From assembly GCA_963722495.1 (NCBI GenBank), contig CAVRND010000027.1, positions 200,028 to 264,027 on the forward strand: a stretch of 64,000 bases of DNA, written 5' to 3'. Positions 45,813-56,402 of the stretch are shown here, in pieces. The position numbers and the translations under genes are program-made. This stretch comes from Hyphomicrobium_A sp963722495. GTDB taxonomy: Bacteria; Pseudomonadota; Alphaproteobacteria; Rhizobiales; Hyphomicrobiaceae. Under the pieces are notes generated by a model that saw nothing but the letters and a program-made list of their open reading frames with translations, had not been told where the DNA came from and made no database searches. How positions within the stretch are numbered: position 1 is the stretch's first letter; each line of letters begins with the position of its first letter.

Positions 45813-47312
45813 GGCCGGCATCTTCGGCGAATGGGCCGAACCGTCGATGCACTCGAGCTGCCCATATCGCGTCAGCGTGTGCAGCCGGCGCCCTGTCCAG
45901 CCCGGAGGCGTGCGCAGAACAGTATGCACGCGCTGTTCGAAGGCGGTTTCGTCGAGACGTACGACCTCCGCCAGTCCGATTCCGGTCCCGTAGCCGCGTT
46001 CGCAATCCTGCACCGGGCGCCATAGCCGATCGTCGCGCATGAAAAACCCGCCGGCAGGGCGCGCGGCGCGCTGATCGACGAGGACCGGATTGGCCGGGTG
46101 GGGCGTCCACGGGCCGGTCAGCTTCGGCGCTGAGAACAGGGACAGCGTGTCGGAGTAGGAGCCCTGTCCGTCGCGCGTGGCCGCGAACATCCACAAGCGC
46201 CCGTTGTGACGCACCAAGGTGGCGTCCGAGACCTCGATGCCCGAAAGCAGCGTCGCCACTTTCGTCCAGCTCTGCGGGAAAGGGTCAGCCCGGTAGAGGT
46301 CGACGGTCCGATTGGCCGAGCTCTCGGGGATCATCCAGATCTGCCCGTCGTCCTCGAAGAGGAAGGGATAGGAAAGATGCCAGGGCTCTTCGAGTGCCCG
46401 CCGTACCGGGCTGACGCCTCCGCCGCGGTCGACCTCGACGTAGGAGATGACGCCCTTCGGCGCCCGATGATCGAGCTCCTCGAAGAAGATGTAGTGGCGG
46501 CCATTGACGCTGATCGGAAACGGATCGGCGAAGAACCGCACGCCAGGATCGGGCAGGATGTTCCACTGCGCGCCATCGAGGCTGAGGGACTCGTAGATGC
46601 CCGGCGCGCCTTTCTCGATGAAGCGCCAGCCGATGCGCCAATGCGGCGCGTAATAGCAGAGCTTGTAGAGGCGCCGCACGGCGGAGAAGGCGATCGCGCG
46701 CAACAGGAACGAGATGGCTGACGGGCGTAGCTGACATGCGGGCGCGGCCGCGCTTTGATCGCCTCGCCGGGCGTCAGCCGCGCCGTTCGGGTAACGTGCG
46801 ACGGCCACGGCGACGAGCGTGACGACACGCGCGAGGGCGAACTCCATCGCCTCGCTTACCGTCTCCGCATTGTCCGTGCCCGGCACGCCCTCGACGACGA
46901 CGGCGCCCGTGGCCGCGTCAGCGACGCTGACGGTGGACATGCGGCCCTCGAGCAGAGGCGCCAGCAATCGCCGGCAGGCCGGCCTGCCCGTCATAGAGAA
47001 CCACGAGGCGCGGGGACGTTTCGCAGCATGCGGCCGGCGCCGCGGCGAGATCGATGACAAGGTCGGGCGGCCTGCGAGTCCGCCGCTGTTGCACCGCTTC
47101 AGCTCGTCCCAGTCGATCGGGTCGCTCGGTCGGGGACCACGCCGGCGATAGATCAGACTTTCGAGCTGGAAGAGCAGTCCGACTGCTGACGGCTCCGGCG
47201 TCACGGGCCCGGCGACAAAGTCGCACACATGACCGTCACGCTGCAGACGATCGCGCAGGTCGATAAGCCAGCGGCGCGCATGCGACGGGTCGATCCTTAC
47301 GTGCAGCCGCAT
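45745..47312 (-). CDS. Glucosamine inositolphosphorylceramide transferase-like (GINT1 N-terminal type) protein, frameshifted
   Basis: About 520 residues. The C-terminal part is a five-bladed-propeller-like domain: GARFFADPFP-type motif (here GVRFFADPFPISVNGRHYIF), EELDHRAPKGVISYVEV, EEPWHLSYPFLFEDDGQIWM, PESSANRTVDLYRADPFP, LWMFAATRDGQGSYSDTLSL and GGFFMRDDRLWRPVQDCERG. This matches proteins related to the N-terminal part of plant GINT1 and found in bacterial polysaccharide loci. The N-terminal 200 residues are formyltransferase-like and poorly conserved (PPDLVIDLAAAPAACCETSP). Breaks are near 47090 and 46960. The in-frame reading runs on to 45528, antisense to the polymerase. A role in sugar transfer or recognition is inferred from context only. 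Confidence 0.6.
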
Positions 47313-47537
47313 CCGCGTCGCATTGTCCCTATTGGACGCCCGGTCGAGTGGCCGGCCGATCTGGCCGTTAGCTTTAGTGATCGGCGTCGCCAGACACGCA
47401 AACCCGTAACCTGTTAGAGCCTTGGAGGCGACGCGTAGTGCCCGGCATGCTTACCGGGCTGGGGATTGCAGCGGGGCGAACGCCGTCGCTGCCATGTGGA
47501 AAGCATACTCAGGTAGCCTGTCTTGCCGCGCGTGACG

Positions 47538-48881
47538 ATGCGAAGCCTGATCGAGTTCGGCCGCCAGCAGGGCGCCGATCGGCAAATCCGCTCCAACGTG
47601 CTTCTGCTCGGCGTCGTCCTTTTCGGGGCGGTGCTGGCGTTCGCGATGTTCGCGGTGATTGCGCGCGATATCGGCCCGGAGCGCTTCGGTCATTTCGCCG
47701 CCATCTTCAATGCCGTGTCGTTCCTGGCCGTGGTGGCCGCGCTCGGGCAGGAGACGCTGATCGGGCGATCGTGGAACGAGTATGCCGGACGTGGCCGCTA
47801 CGATCTCGCCGGCGGTGCGCTCGTGTTCGGCATCCGCAACGTTCTGATCGGCGCTCTTGCTGGCTGGCGGCTACTCGTGGTCACGGTTGGCCCGTGGTTC
47901 GGCCTCACCGGCAAGCTGGCGCTGGCGGCGGCGGCGCTGGTGGTGTTCCAGACGCTGCTCGCCTTCAGCACGAGCGCGAGCCGGCCGCTCGCCGGGGTGT
48001 TCGCCGCGACGAGCGGCTTCGAAGTAACGTGGCGTCTCGCGACGATCGTCGGCGTGCTGGTGGCCATCGCGTTGGCGCACGAGATCAGCGATGAAGGCTT
48101 ACTGCTGCTTCTCGCCGGCGGAACCGCGCTGGCGGTCGCAATGCAGGCGGTGCTGTCGTACCGCGAGCTTCCGAAAGGTATCGATTGGTCGGCCTTGGCG
48201 TTCGAGCCCAGGGCCTGGCTCAAGCGTTGCGTGCCCATGTGGGGCGCCGCAATTCTCGAAGCCACGAACCAATACGTCGACGTCGTCTCTCATCGCGTTG
48301 CTCATCGATCCCGGTGGCGGCCGGCGGATATTTCGCCGCCAACCGCATCTCGAATGCCTTCGCCAAGGTGACGCTGGCGACCTCGAACCTCGCGGCCAGC
48401 CGCGTCTCTCTGCTCTATTTCAATCGCCCGCGCGCCGAGTTGCTCGACTTCGTCCGCTCGCTTGCGCTGTCGACGGCCGGTCTGGTTTTCGCAGGGCTGG
48501 CGGCGCTCTTCGTGCTCGGCACGTCGCTGCTGTCGATTTTCGGCGCCACGTATGCCGACGAGTTCTGGACCCTCATGGTGCTGTCGATCGGCACCGCCAC
48601 GGTCGCGCTGTGCGGGCCGGCTCCCGTACATGCTGCTCCATACCGGGCACGAGAGCGCTCTACACGCGCACCGTTGCCGCGCGCTCTCGCCGCGCGACTA
48701 TGCTCTATTCTTTGTGCTGACGCCGATCCTTGGCACGCTCGGTGCGGCGTTGGCCTTTACGCTCGTCTCGCTCGGGAGCTGCGTCGTACTCAACGCCGTC
48801 TGCCGCACGCGTCTTGGCATTGACCCTTCCGTCGGCTGTCTCATCGCTCGCACTGATCTCGAGCAGGCGGAGCGCGCATGA
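47538..48881 (+). CDS. Polysaccharide flippase (Wzx/MATE-like), frameshifted
   Basis: About 447 residues with some twelve helices. The N-terminus has NVLLLGVVLFGAVLAFAMFA and ARDIGPERFGHFAAIFNAVS, typical of Wzx flippases. Later segments are AAGGYFAANRISNAFAKVTL and TPILGTLGAALAFTLVSLGS. It would move lipid-linked repeat units across the inner membrane before polymerisation. Breaks are near 48290 and 48625. The start is ATG 47538, or a TTG 15 bases upstream. The stop overlaps the next glycosyltransferase start by four bases (ATGA). Confidence 0.8.
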
Positions 48882-50047
48882 AGCCCGACCCCTCAAAGCG
48901 CCCGCGCATCGTTCTGCTGCAGACGCAAGCTGAGAACGCCGGCGCGCAGGAGATCGCGCGCATCCTGGGTCACGGGCTCCAGGCGCGTGGCTTCGACGTA
49001 CACTTCGGGTTCTTTTTTCGCCGCACGGCCGGCTATGACAACGCGCGCCGGGCGTGTTCTTCGGCGCCGATCATCGCCCGACTGGCCCGATCAGCGTTGC
49101 CCGCAATGGCGTCGCGCATCCGCCGCCGCATCCGAGATTTGCAGCCTGATGCCGTGCTGACGTTCCAGCACTACGGCAACATCTTCGGCGCGCCCCTTGC
49201 CCGTGCGGCGGGGGCGCGGACCGTGCTTGCCAATCTCAATTCGACGCTGAAGGCGCTTCCGTTCTGGGTCGGCGGGCGCCGACTGGCTGCTATCGGCAAC
49301 CGGAATTTACACGTGCGCGATTGCCAACTCGGCGAGTCACGGAAGCGGAGTTTCGCGCCCTGCCGCCGCCGTTCGGCAGCCGCTGGTTCGCATCGATCAT
49401 GGCTTCGAGCCGAAGCTCAGCGCGCTATCGAAATCAGCGGCGCGCGAGCAGCTCTCGCTTCCGCGCGATGCAATCCTGCTCGGGAACGTCGGACGCCTGC
49501 ATCCGCAGAAGAACCAGCAGGCGCTGATCGCACTGCTGCCTGCCAATCCCGATTGGCATGTCGCGCTCGCGGGGCAGGGCAGGTCGCTTGGAAGCTCTGC
49601 AGGCGAGGGCGCGCCAGCTCGGATGTCTGGATAGGGTGCACTTCGTCGGTGAGCTGCCGCCCGATCAGGTCGGCGCGTTTCTCAAGGCGCTCGACGTTTT
49701 CGTGTTCACCTCGCTGCACGAAACGTTCGGGCTCGCCGCGGTCGAGGCCGCCAACAACGGCATCCCCGTGGTGAGCCACGATCTCGACGTCATGCGAGAG
49801 GTGCTCTCGGTGGAAGGGGGCCCATGCGCCCGCTTCGCGGACGCGAACAGACCTGCCGGCGCTGCAGGCGGCCGTGCGCGATGTGCTCGGCGATCCGGTG
49901 CTGGCTGCAACGCTGATCGAACGCGGAGGACGCCTGCGCGATAAGTACGCGCTGGATACGATGGTCGATGCGTATGCCGCGCTGCTCGCCAAGAATGGCG
50001 TGCGGGTCCCTGCCGCTATGTCAGCTGCGGAACCTGCTCGCTCGTGA
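48878..50047 (+). CDS. Glycosyltransferase family 4, frameshifted
   Basis: About 390 residues of GT-B fold. The N-terminal half has PRIVLLQTQAENAGAQEIAR and DAVLTFQHYGNIFGAPLARA. The C-terminal donor-binding half has GCLDRVHFVGELPPDQVGAF, ALDVFVFTSLHETFGLAAVE (the E-x7-E type motif region) and AANNGIPVVSHDLDVMREVL, ending LRDKYALDTMVDAYAALLAK. At least four breaks (near 49030, 49300, 49590 and 49835) scatter it over all three frames. It would add a sugar to the growing repeat unit in the cytoplasm. Its start overlaps the flippase stop, and its 3' end overlaps the convergent parA-like gene by 32 bp. Confidence 0.75.
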
Positions 50048-50702
50048 TCTGCCTCGGGCGCAATGCCCGGTGCTTGCGCATCACCTTCGTCAGCAGCGCG
50101 CTTAAGGCGACGCCCGCCGAAGCGGCCAGGTCCTCCCCGGGGCTTTCGATGAAGGCGAGCCCGCGATTGTGGGCCTCGCGATACCGCGCCCGCTCGACGA
50201 CGGCGCCGGGCAGCAGATTGAAGTCGGCAACCTCAATGTAGGCGCGCGCCGCTTCCTCCTCGTCGGGATCGAGCATGCGCGACAGCGCCACGTAAAGACG
50301 CGATTTGGGGATGCCGGCCGACTTGAGCTCATAGAACAGCTCGACCGCCGGCTGCAGATCGTCGAAGCACGCGCCCGACGGCTGGACGACAAAGTGCGCG
50401 ACGCTGGCGATTTCCATCGTCGGCCCCGGCGCATTGCCGGGCGCATCGACGATCAAAAGATCCGCATCCGGCTCGCTGGCGATGGCCGCGTCGACGTTGG
50501 CATAGGCTTCGACCGTCAGCGGCGGGAAGACATGATGCTTCTCCCGCAGGCGCTGCCAGCGGGACGACGTCTGCTGGTCCTTGTCGAGATCGGCCAACGT
50601 CGTGACGAGCCCACGGCGGGCTGCCACGGCGGCGAGCGCACGGGCGAAGGTCGATTTTCCAACGCCGCCTTTGCGGCTAACGAACGCGACTACGACTGTC
50701 AT
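50016..50702 (-). CDS. Orphan ParA/MinD-family ATPase
   Basis: A 228-residue deviant-Walker ATPase: VVVAFVSRKGGVGKSTFARA at the N-terminus (signature Lys in RKGGVGKST), TLADLDKDQQTSSRWQ as the A' segment and DLLIVDAPGN as Walker B. ParA proteins position DNA or protein cargo by ATP-driven patterning. No parB gene or centromere-like repeat is nearby, so plasmid partition is unlikely. Orphan ParAs often place surface or signalling machinery, and the flanks here are exopolysaccharide and efflux genes. The cargo is unknown. The gene is intact and convergent with GT4. Confidence 0.85.
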   Translation of the reverse strand: MTVVVAFVSRKGGVGKSTFARALAAVAARRGLVTTLADLDKDQQTSSRWQRLREKHHVFPPLTVEAYANVDAAIASEPDADLLIVDAPGNAPGPTMEIASVAHFVVQPSGACFDDLQPAVELFYELKSAGIPKSRLYVALSRMLDPDEEEAARAYIEVADFNLLPGAVVERARYREAHNRGLAFIESPGEDLAASAGVALSALLTKVMRKHRALRPRQITSEQVPQLT

Positions 50703-50898
50703 TACGCGCCAGTTGTTGTCTGAGATGCACTACGTCTGCCCCGCTCGCATTCCGGCTATGTGTTAACCAAAAAGCGGCGGATTCCGGGCCGCGGCGGGTG
50801 CAAAATCGAAGGGCGCCGAGACCTCATTCGGCCCCCAGCGTGACAAACCGCGCATGAGTTGCGCCATTGGGCGGCCAGCTGCGTGCTGCCCAAGTGGC

Positions 50899-53800
50899 TT
50901 AGAAAGCTTCGCGAACGGCGGTTGCGGGCCCCTCCGTTTGCAGCCGTTCCAGCGCCTTGCGGCCGAAGAGCAGGAACAGGCGTCGGCGTCAGGAAGGCGT
51001 CGAGCAGCGTCGCCGAGATGAGCCCGCCGATGATCGTCACGGCGACGGGATGCAGGATTTCCTTGCCCGGCTCGTCGGCGCCGATCAGCAGTGGGACGAG
51101 CGCAATTCCAGCGGCGAGCGCCGTCATCAGCACCGGGGTCAGCCGCTCGAGCGTGCCGCGCACGACCAGCTGGCGCCCGAAGCTCTCGCCTTCGAACAGC
51201 GCCAGATTGAGGTAGTGGCTGATCTTCAGGATGCCGTTGCGGGTGGCGATGCCGGCGAGCGTGATGAAGCCGATGGCGCTGGCGACCGAGAACGGCTGGC
51301 CGGCGATCCATAGCGCCGCGACGCTGCCGATCAGCGCCAGGGGCACGTTGCCCATGATGATGAGCGCCAGAACGCCCGAGCGGTAGCGCGTGTACAGCAC
51401 GACGAAGATCAGCAGCAGCGAGACGGCCGACAGCAGGGCCATCATGCGCGAGGCTTCCTCCTGCGCCTGGAATTGCCCTTCGAGGTTGGCAAAGTAGCCC
51501 TGCGGGAATTTCGTCTCCGCGACCTCGGCGCGGATGTCGGCGACGATGCGGGCCATGTCCGAGCCGTCGGTGTTGGCGAACACGGCGATGCGCCGCCGGC
51601 CGTTCTCGCGCTGGATCTGGTTGGGCCCGTCGGTTTCGATCACGTCGGCGATGGTGCCGAGCGGGATGCGCCCGGCCGGGCTCTCGATCAGCATCTCGCC
51701 GAGCGCCCGCGTGCTGCGGTCGGCATCGGAGAGGCGCAGGACGACATCGAAACGCTTCGACTGGTCGATGATCTGCGACACGACCTTGCCGTTCGACAGC
51801 GCCTCCAACGCTTCGGTGACGTTGCTCGGGTTGAGGCCGTAGAGCGCGGCCTTGGCGTAGTCGACGCGAACCTGCAGCTGCGGAATGCGCACCTGCTTCT
51901 CGGTCTGCAGATCGACGATGCCGGGGATCGGACTTGAGGCGGTCTTCGAGGTCGGCGGCGAGGCCGCGCAAGGTGTCGTAGTCGTCGCCGTAGATCTTGA
52001 GCGCGATCTGCGCGCGCACGCCCGACAGCATGTGATCGAGGCGATGCGCGATCGGCTGCCCGACGGTGATGCTTGCCGGCAGCACGGACAGGCGCGTGCG
52101 GATGTCGGCCAGCACCTCTTCGCGGCTGCGCGCCGACTTGCGCAGGTCGACATCGAGCTCGCTGTTGTGGACGCCCTCGGCGTGCTCGTCGAGCTCGGCG
52201 CGGCCGGTGCGGCGGCCGACCGAGCGCACCTCCGGCACGTCGGCGACAATCTGCTCGGCGAGGCGGCCGATGCGATCGGATTCGGCCAGGCTGATGCCGG
52301 GCTGCAGCACGACGCTGACCAGCACCGTGCCCTCGTTGAACGTCGGCAGGAAGGCGCGCGGCAGCGGCAGGCCGGCTAGGACTGCGATGCAGACGGCGAC
52401 GGCGGGCAGGCCGATAACGAATGCCGGCCGCGCGAAGCACCATTCGAGCCCCGCCTTCTGCCAGCGTTTCAGAAGTCGCACGAGGCCGGTGTCATGCTCG
52501 GTCAGCTTGCGCATGCGCGGCAGCAGCCAGTAGCAGAGCACCGGCGTCACCGTCAGCGAGACGACGAGGCTGGCGAGGATCGAGACGATGAATGCGATGC
52601 CGAGCGGCGTGAACAGCCGCCCCTCGATGCCCGACAGCGCGAACACCGGCAGGAACACGAGCACGATGACGATCGTCGCGTAGACGATGCCGGAGCGCAC
52701 CTCTGTGGCGGCAGCCGCAATGACCTCGATCACGCTGCGCCTGTCGCGGCCCTCGGCCGCCCGGTGCAAGCCGAGGCGACGATAGATATTCTCCACGTCG
52801 ACCACAGCGTCGTCGACCAGCGCGCCGATGGCGATGGCAAGCCCGCCGAGCGTCATGGTGTTGATCGACAGCCCCATCAGCTGGAACACCACCAGCGTGC
52901 TCAGCACCGACAGCGGGATGGCGACCAGCGAGATGAACGTCGTCTGCCAGTTGAGCAGGAACACGAACAGCACGATGGCGACGCAGACCAGCGCTTCGAC
53001 CAGCACGCGCAACAGGTTGGCGATGGAGGTCTCGATGAAGCCCGCCTGGCGGAACTGGATATCGGTGGTGCGCACGCCCTCCGGCATCACCTTCTGCAAC
53101 TCGGGCAGCATCGCCTCGATCCGGCGCGTAATGCTGACGGTGTCGGCCTCCGGCTGCTTCTGCACAGCCAGGATGACACCCGGCTTGCCGTTGAAGCCGG
53201 CATCGCCCCGCTTGGTGCGGGCGCGCGAAATCGACGTCCGCAACCTGACCCGAGCGAGACGACGTGGCCGTCGCGATAGGCGACCACGAGGTTGCGGAGG
53301 TCTTCGATCTTCGTCGTGCGGCCGATGTTGCGGATAAGGACTTCGCGCGCCTTCAGGTCGACGAAGCCGCCGCCGGTGTTGGCGCCGAACTGCTTGATCG
53401 CGTTCTCGATCGCCTCGAAGTTCACATCGAGGCTGGCCATGCGGCGCGGATCGGGAACGACGCGGTACTGGCGCACCTCGCCGCCGATCGGGATGACCTG
53501 CGCGACGCCCGGCACGGTGAGAAGCTGCGGGCGCACGGTGAAGTCCGCGAGCTCGCGCAGCGTCATGGGATCGACCGTCGTGCTCGACATGGCGATGAGC
53601 ATGATCTCGCCCATGACCGACGAGATCGGACCCATCTGCGCCGCGACGTTCTTGGGGAGCTGCTCGCGCACGAGCTGCAGGCGCTCGGCGACCTGCTGAC
53701 GCGCGCGGTAGATCTCCACCGACCAGTCGAACTCCACGTAGACGACCGAAAGGCCCACGCCGGACACCGAGCGCACGCGCGTGACGCCGGGCATGCCGTT

Positions 53801-54019
53801 CATCGCCGTCTCGATGGGGAAGGTGACGAGCAGCTCGACCTCCTCCGGCGCGAGGCCCTCGACCTCCGCCATCAGCGTGACGGTCGGCCGGTTGAGGTCG
53901 GGGAAGACGTCGACGGGGAGCTGCCGCAGCGTCATCAGGCCGTAGAACGTCAGCGCCAGCGCGCCGATGACGACGAACAGACGGTGGGAAAGGCTGGCGC
54001 GAATGATGGCATCGAACAT
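50899..54019 (-). CDS. Heavy-metal-type RND efflux permease (CzcA/CusA-like), frameshifted
   Basis: About 1040 residues. It begins MFDAIIRASLSHRLFVVIGA, then DVFPDLNRPTVTLMAEVEGL and EEVELLVTFPIETAMNGMPG. The TM4 charged motif is ALVDDAVVDVENIYRRLG and the C-terminal bundle has SAIGFITLAGIATRNGILKI. The overall pattern, including SVGRRTGRAELDEHAEGVHN in the periplasmic part, matches cation RND pumps of the Czc/Cus type. Breaks lie near 53237, 51930 and 50975. Repair of the last gives a normal end (RKALERLQTEGPATAVREAF, stop at 50899). It follows its adaptor by 8 bp. Cobalt, zinc, cadmium, copper or silver cannot be told apart, though the His-rich neighbours favour Zn/Co/Cu. Confidence 0.87.
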
Positions 54020-54027
54020 GGACAGCC

Positions 54028-55684
54028 TCAGCGGACTTGGTTGAGGAGCTCGGCGCCTTCGACGACGACGCGGTTGCCCGGTTCGAGGCCGTCGAGCACG
54101 ATCACGTTGATGCCGTCGAGGGGAGCCACGCGTACGGGGACCGGCCGGAAGTGCTCCGCGGAGGTCTTCACCCATACCCGCGGCAGCCCGTTGGCACTGC
54201 GCACGACCGCGGCATCCGGCACGACGATGCCGTCTACTGGCTCGCCCTGCTGCACGTACACCTTGACGGCCGAACCGATGATCAGTCCTTCGTGGATCTC
54301 CTCGACCTTGAACTGCAGCGGCTGCGCCTGCTGCCGCAGCGACGGCGCGCGGCCGACGTAGGAGAGCTTGATCGAGTGCCCGTCCGGATCGGTCGCGTGG
54401 GCGGCGGTAATGTCGGGGGCGGCGTGCGCGGCAACGCCGATGGCTTCGATCCACAGGCGGTTCGGGTCGACAATCTCGAACAGCGTGTCGCGCGTGGTGA
54501 CGACCTGGCCGGCGCGCACATTGGCGACCGAGATGATGCCGCTCACCGGCGCCTTGAGCGAAATGCGCTCGGCATCCTTCGGTGCCAAGACGCGCTGTTG
54601 CTCGCGCAGCGCATCGAGCTCGGTGCGCGTATCCTCGATATCCTTCTGCGCCACAACGCTTGAGATGCGGGTCAGGCGCGCCAGCTTCTGCTCGGCGATC
54701 TTAAGCTTGCCCGCTACCTCAGCCGTAAGCTGCTGCATGGTGCCGAGGTCGGCGATGGGAATGCTGGGCGACAGATATGCCAACACCTCGCCCTCCTTGA
54801 CGTGCTGACCGACATTCGAGATGCCGCGTTCGGGGAGCTCGATGCGTCCGTCCATGGGCGCCTGAACCTGACCGAACGTGGAGGGATCGGGGATGACCGC
54901 ACCGATCAGCTCACGGCTCTGCCGCGCAGCTTCCGGCTTGGCAATCAGCGTGCGTACGTGCAGCAAGCGCTGCGAAGGTTTGGGAAGGAATACATCGCCG
55001 TCCGGTAGGCGCCGCGGCGCATCCGTCTGCGCCACGGCTGCAGCGGGTGTCTCGTCTGCGTGATCGTGTCCCTCGTGTGCTGCGGCCGGGTCCGCGTGCA
55101 GCGCGAGCGCCGCAGCGATAGCGAGAATGAGCGGCGAGGTGGAGCGCGTGGGGCGGAATGCGAAGGCGCCGACGAACCCAAGTATCGCCGCGATACCGGC
55201 CAGCGCCCATGTCAGCGGCTGTGAGAGCAATGTCTGCCACGACATGGCTGCAGCATGCTCTGCATGCGCCGCCGCCGCGACGTCCAACTTGCCGTCCAAC
55301 ACGCTGGTGTCTGCACCGGCAGTGATGCTGAATTTCAGCGCCTTCACACCCGGCTCGTCGGCCCACGGCGCAGCAAGCACATAGGTGCCGTCGCCGAGCG
55401 CCTTCGCTCTGCCGGCGGCAATGCCGTCGGCCGTTACTGCAATGGCGGCGCCGTTGATCAGGATCGTTTGTCGCCACGCTATCGAGGTAAATCTTGAGCT
55501 GGCGGTCGGCGACTACGGCGACTAGCTCGATGTCGGGCCCCACCGCCTCGAGACGTGGAGCCGAGCCTGCCGTGAGAGTGGCGGCAGCGGGCGCGTCATC
55601 ATGGGCGTGATCGTCGCCCCCGTGAGCGAGCGCCATGCTCGTGGACAACAGCAGGAAAAGTGCGAGCGCAATGAAACGCGTCAT
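54028..55684 (-). CDS. His-rich RND adaptor (CzcB-like) with extra N-terminal module, frameshifted
   Basis: About 552 residues, long for the family. A signal peptide (MTRFIALALFLLLSTSMALA) leads into HGGDDHAHDD and a small beta domain (after a break near 55470: INGAAIAVTADGIAAGRAKA). Next comes a transmembrane segment (LTWALAGIAAILGFVGAFAF), a second signal-like stretch and another His-rich motif (AAHEGHDHADE). The true adaptor follows: MDGRIELPERGISNVGQHVK, a coiled coil (KIAEQKLARLTRI...), LKAPVSGIISVANVRAGQVV and DGIVVPDAAVVRSANGLPRV. It would couple the pump to an outer-membrane channel and may hand over metal through its histidines. An outer-membrane factor gene is not adjacent. Confidence 0.82.
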
Positions 55685-55842
55685 GGTGAACCGTCCCGAA
55701 GCTTGAGAAGCAGTATTCTCAGCCCGGACGCGCTCACGGCTTCATGCCGCTCACTCTGCCTTGGTCGCGCGCAGGCGCGTCGACCCCAGGCATCGCCCGT
55801 GCTGATCGTTGAGGCGCACGCGACAAAGCGGCGTGCGCCGTC

Positions 55843-56310
55843 TCAGGCGATGTGACGTGGAGGACGGAGGGGCGGATTGGACAGCTGGCCGTAGGGGAGG
55901 GCGGCTCCGTGCTCCCGGTGCAGCACGGCAAGCGTAACGATCGGCGCCTGCGCCGCGTTGGCCGTCAGGATCGCGGTGGCCGCGCAGCAGTGTGCGTGGG
56001 CATGTGTGCAACCCCGATCGCTGCCGCCCGAACTTCCGGGGTCGTCTTGATCGGCGACCGCAGAGTCGACCGCACGATCGTGATGCGTGTGACCGGGCTT
56101 GGCCTGATCCATTTGCGCGTGCACGAGATCGTGCGCATGCGCGAACTGGGGCGCATGCAGGATCGGCACCTCGCCGCCGCCGAGCATGGCAACGGCGAAC
56201 AGGGCTGCGATCACGATGTGTTTGACGATGCTACGCACGCCCTCACCAAAGCCCGCCGCTCCGGCTGCGTCAAGCCTCCGGCAGTTGGGTAAAAGATTGG
56301 CGGTCGTCAT
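55843..56310 (-). CDS. Small exported His-rich protein of the metal-efflux operon
   Basis: As read, 155 residues. A hydrophobic segment (IVKHIVIAALFAVAMLGGGE) is followed by a His/Asp-rich stretch (FAHAHDLVHAQMDQAKPGHT and further) with THAHAHCCAATA, then a Pro-rich tail. Spacing of the histidines suggests metal binding in the periplasm. The true start may be GTG 56235, which would place the hydrophobic segment at the very N-terminus like a signal peptide; ATG 56310 lies in a palindrome and has no ribosome site. It stands first in line with the RND adaptor and pump, comparable to the small CzcI/CnrX-like genes at the head of metal-resistance operons, though I see no sequence match to these. 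Confidence 0.55.
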   Translation of the reverse strand: MTTANLLPNCRRLDAAGAAGFGEGVRSIVKHIVIAALFAVAMLGGGEVPILHAPQFAHAHDLVHAQMDQAKPGHTHHDRAVDSAVADQDDPGSSGGSDRGCTHAHAHCCAATAILTANAAQAPIVTLAVLHREHGAALPYGQLSNPPLRPPRHIA

Positions 56311-56322
56311 TTGACCGTCAAA
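56310..56322. promoter_or_regulatory. Perfect palindrome, candidate operator
   Basis: TTTGACCGTCAAA is a 6+1+6 perfect inverted repeat. It lies between the metal-efflux operon (minus) and the PepSY gene (plus) and overlaps the first possible start codon of the His-rich gene. MerR- or ArsR-like metal regulators bind sites of this size in such divergent spacers. No regulator gene is visible in the window. Confidence 0.45.
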
Positions 56323-56402
56323 GTAGCGTTACCATGTCATAGGCGGTCGCTGGCTCCGTGCGGGGGCCCAACTCGTAGCCAACTTTTCGAACGAGGAAAC
56401 AG

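Noticed and set aside
45812..45993. The 60-residue Ser/Arg-rich tail of the polymerase as a real domain
   Set aside because: It is antisense to the conserved end of the GINT1-like protein and has shadow-frame composition; a frame break before the stop at 45812 is more likely.
50016..50702. ParA as evidence of a plasmid or integrated replicon
   Set aside because: No parB, repABC gene, origin iterons or partition repeats are found, and the locus is continuous with ribosomal protein and rpoB genes.
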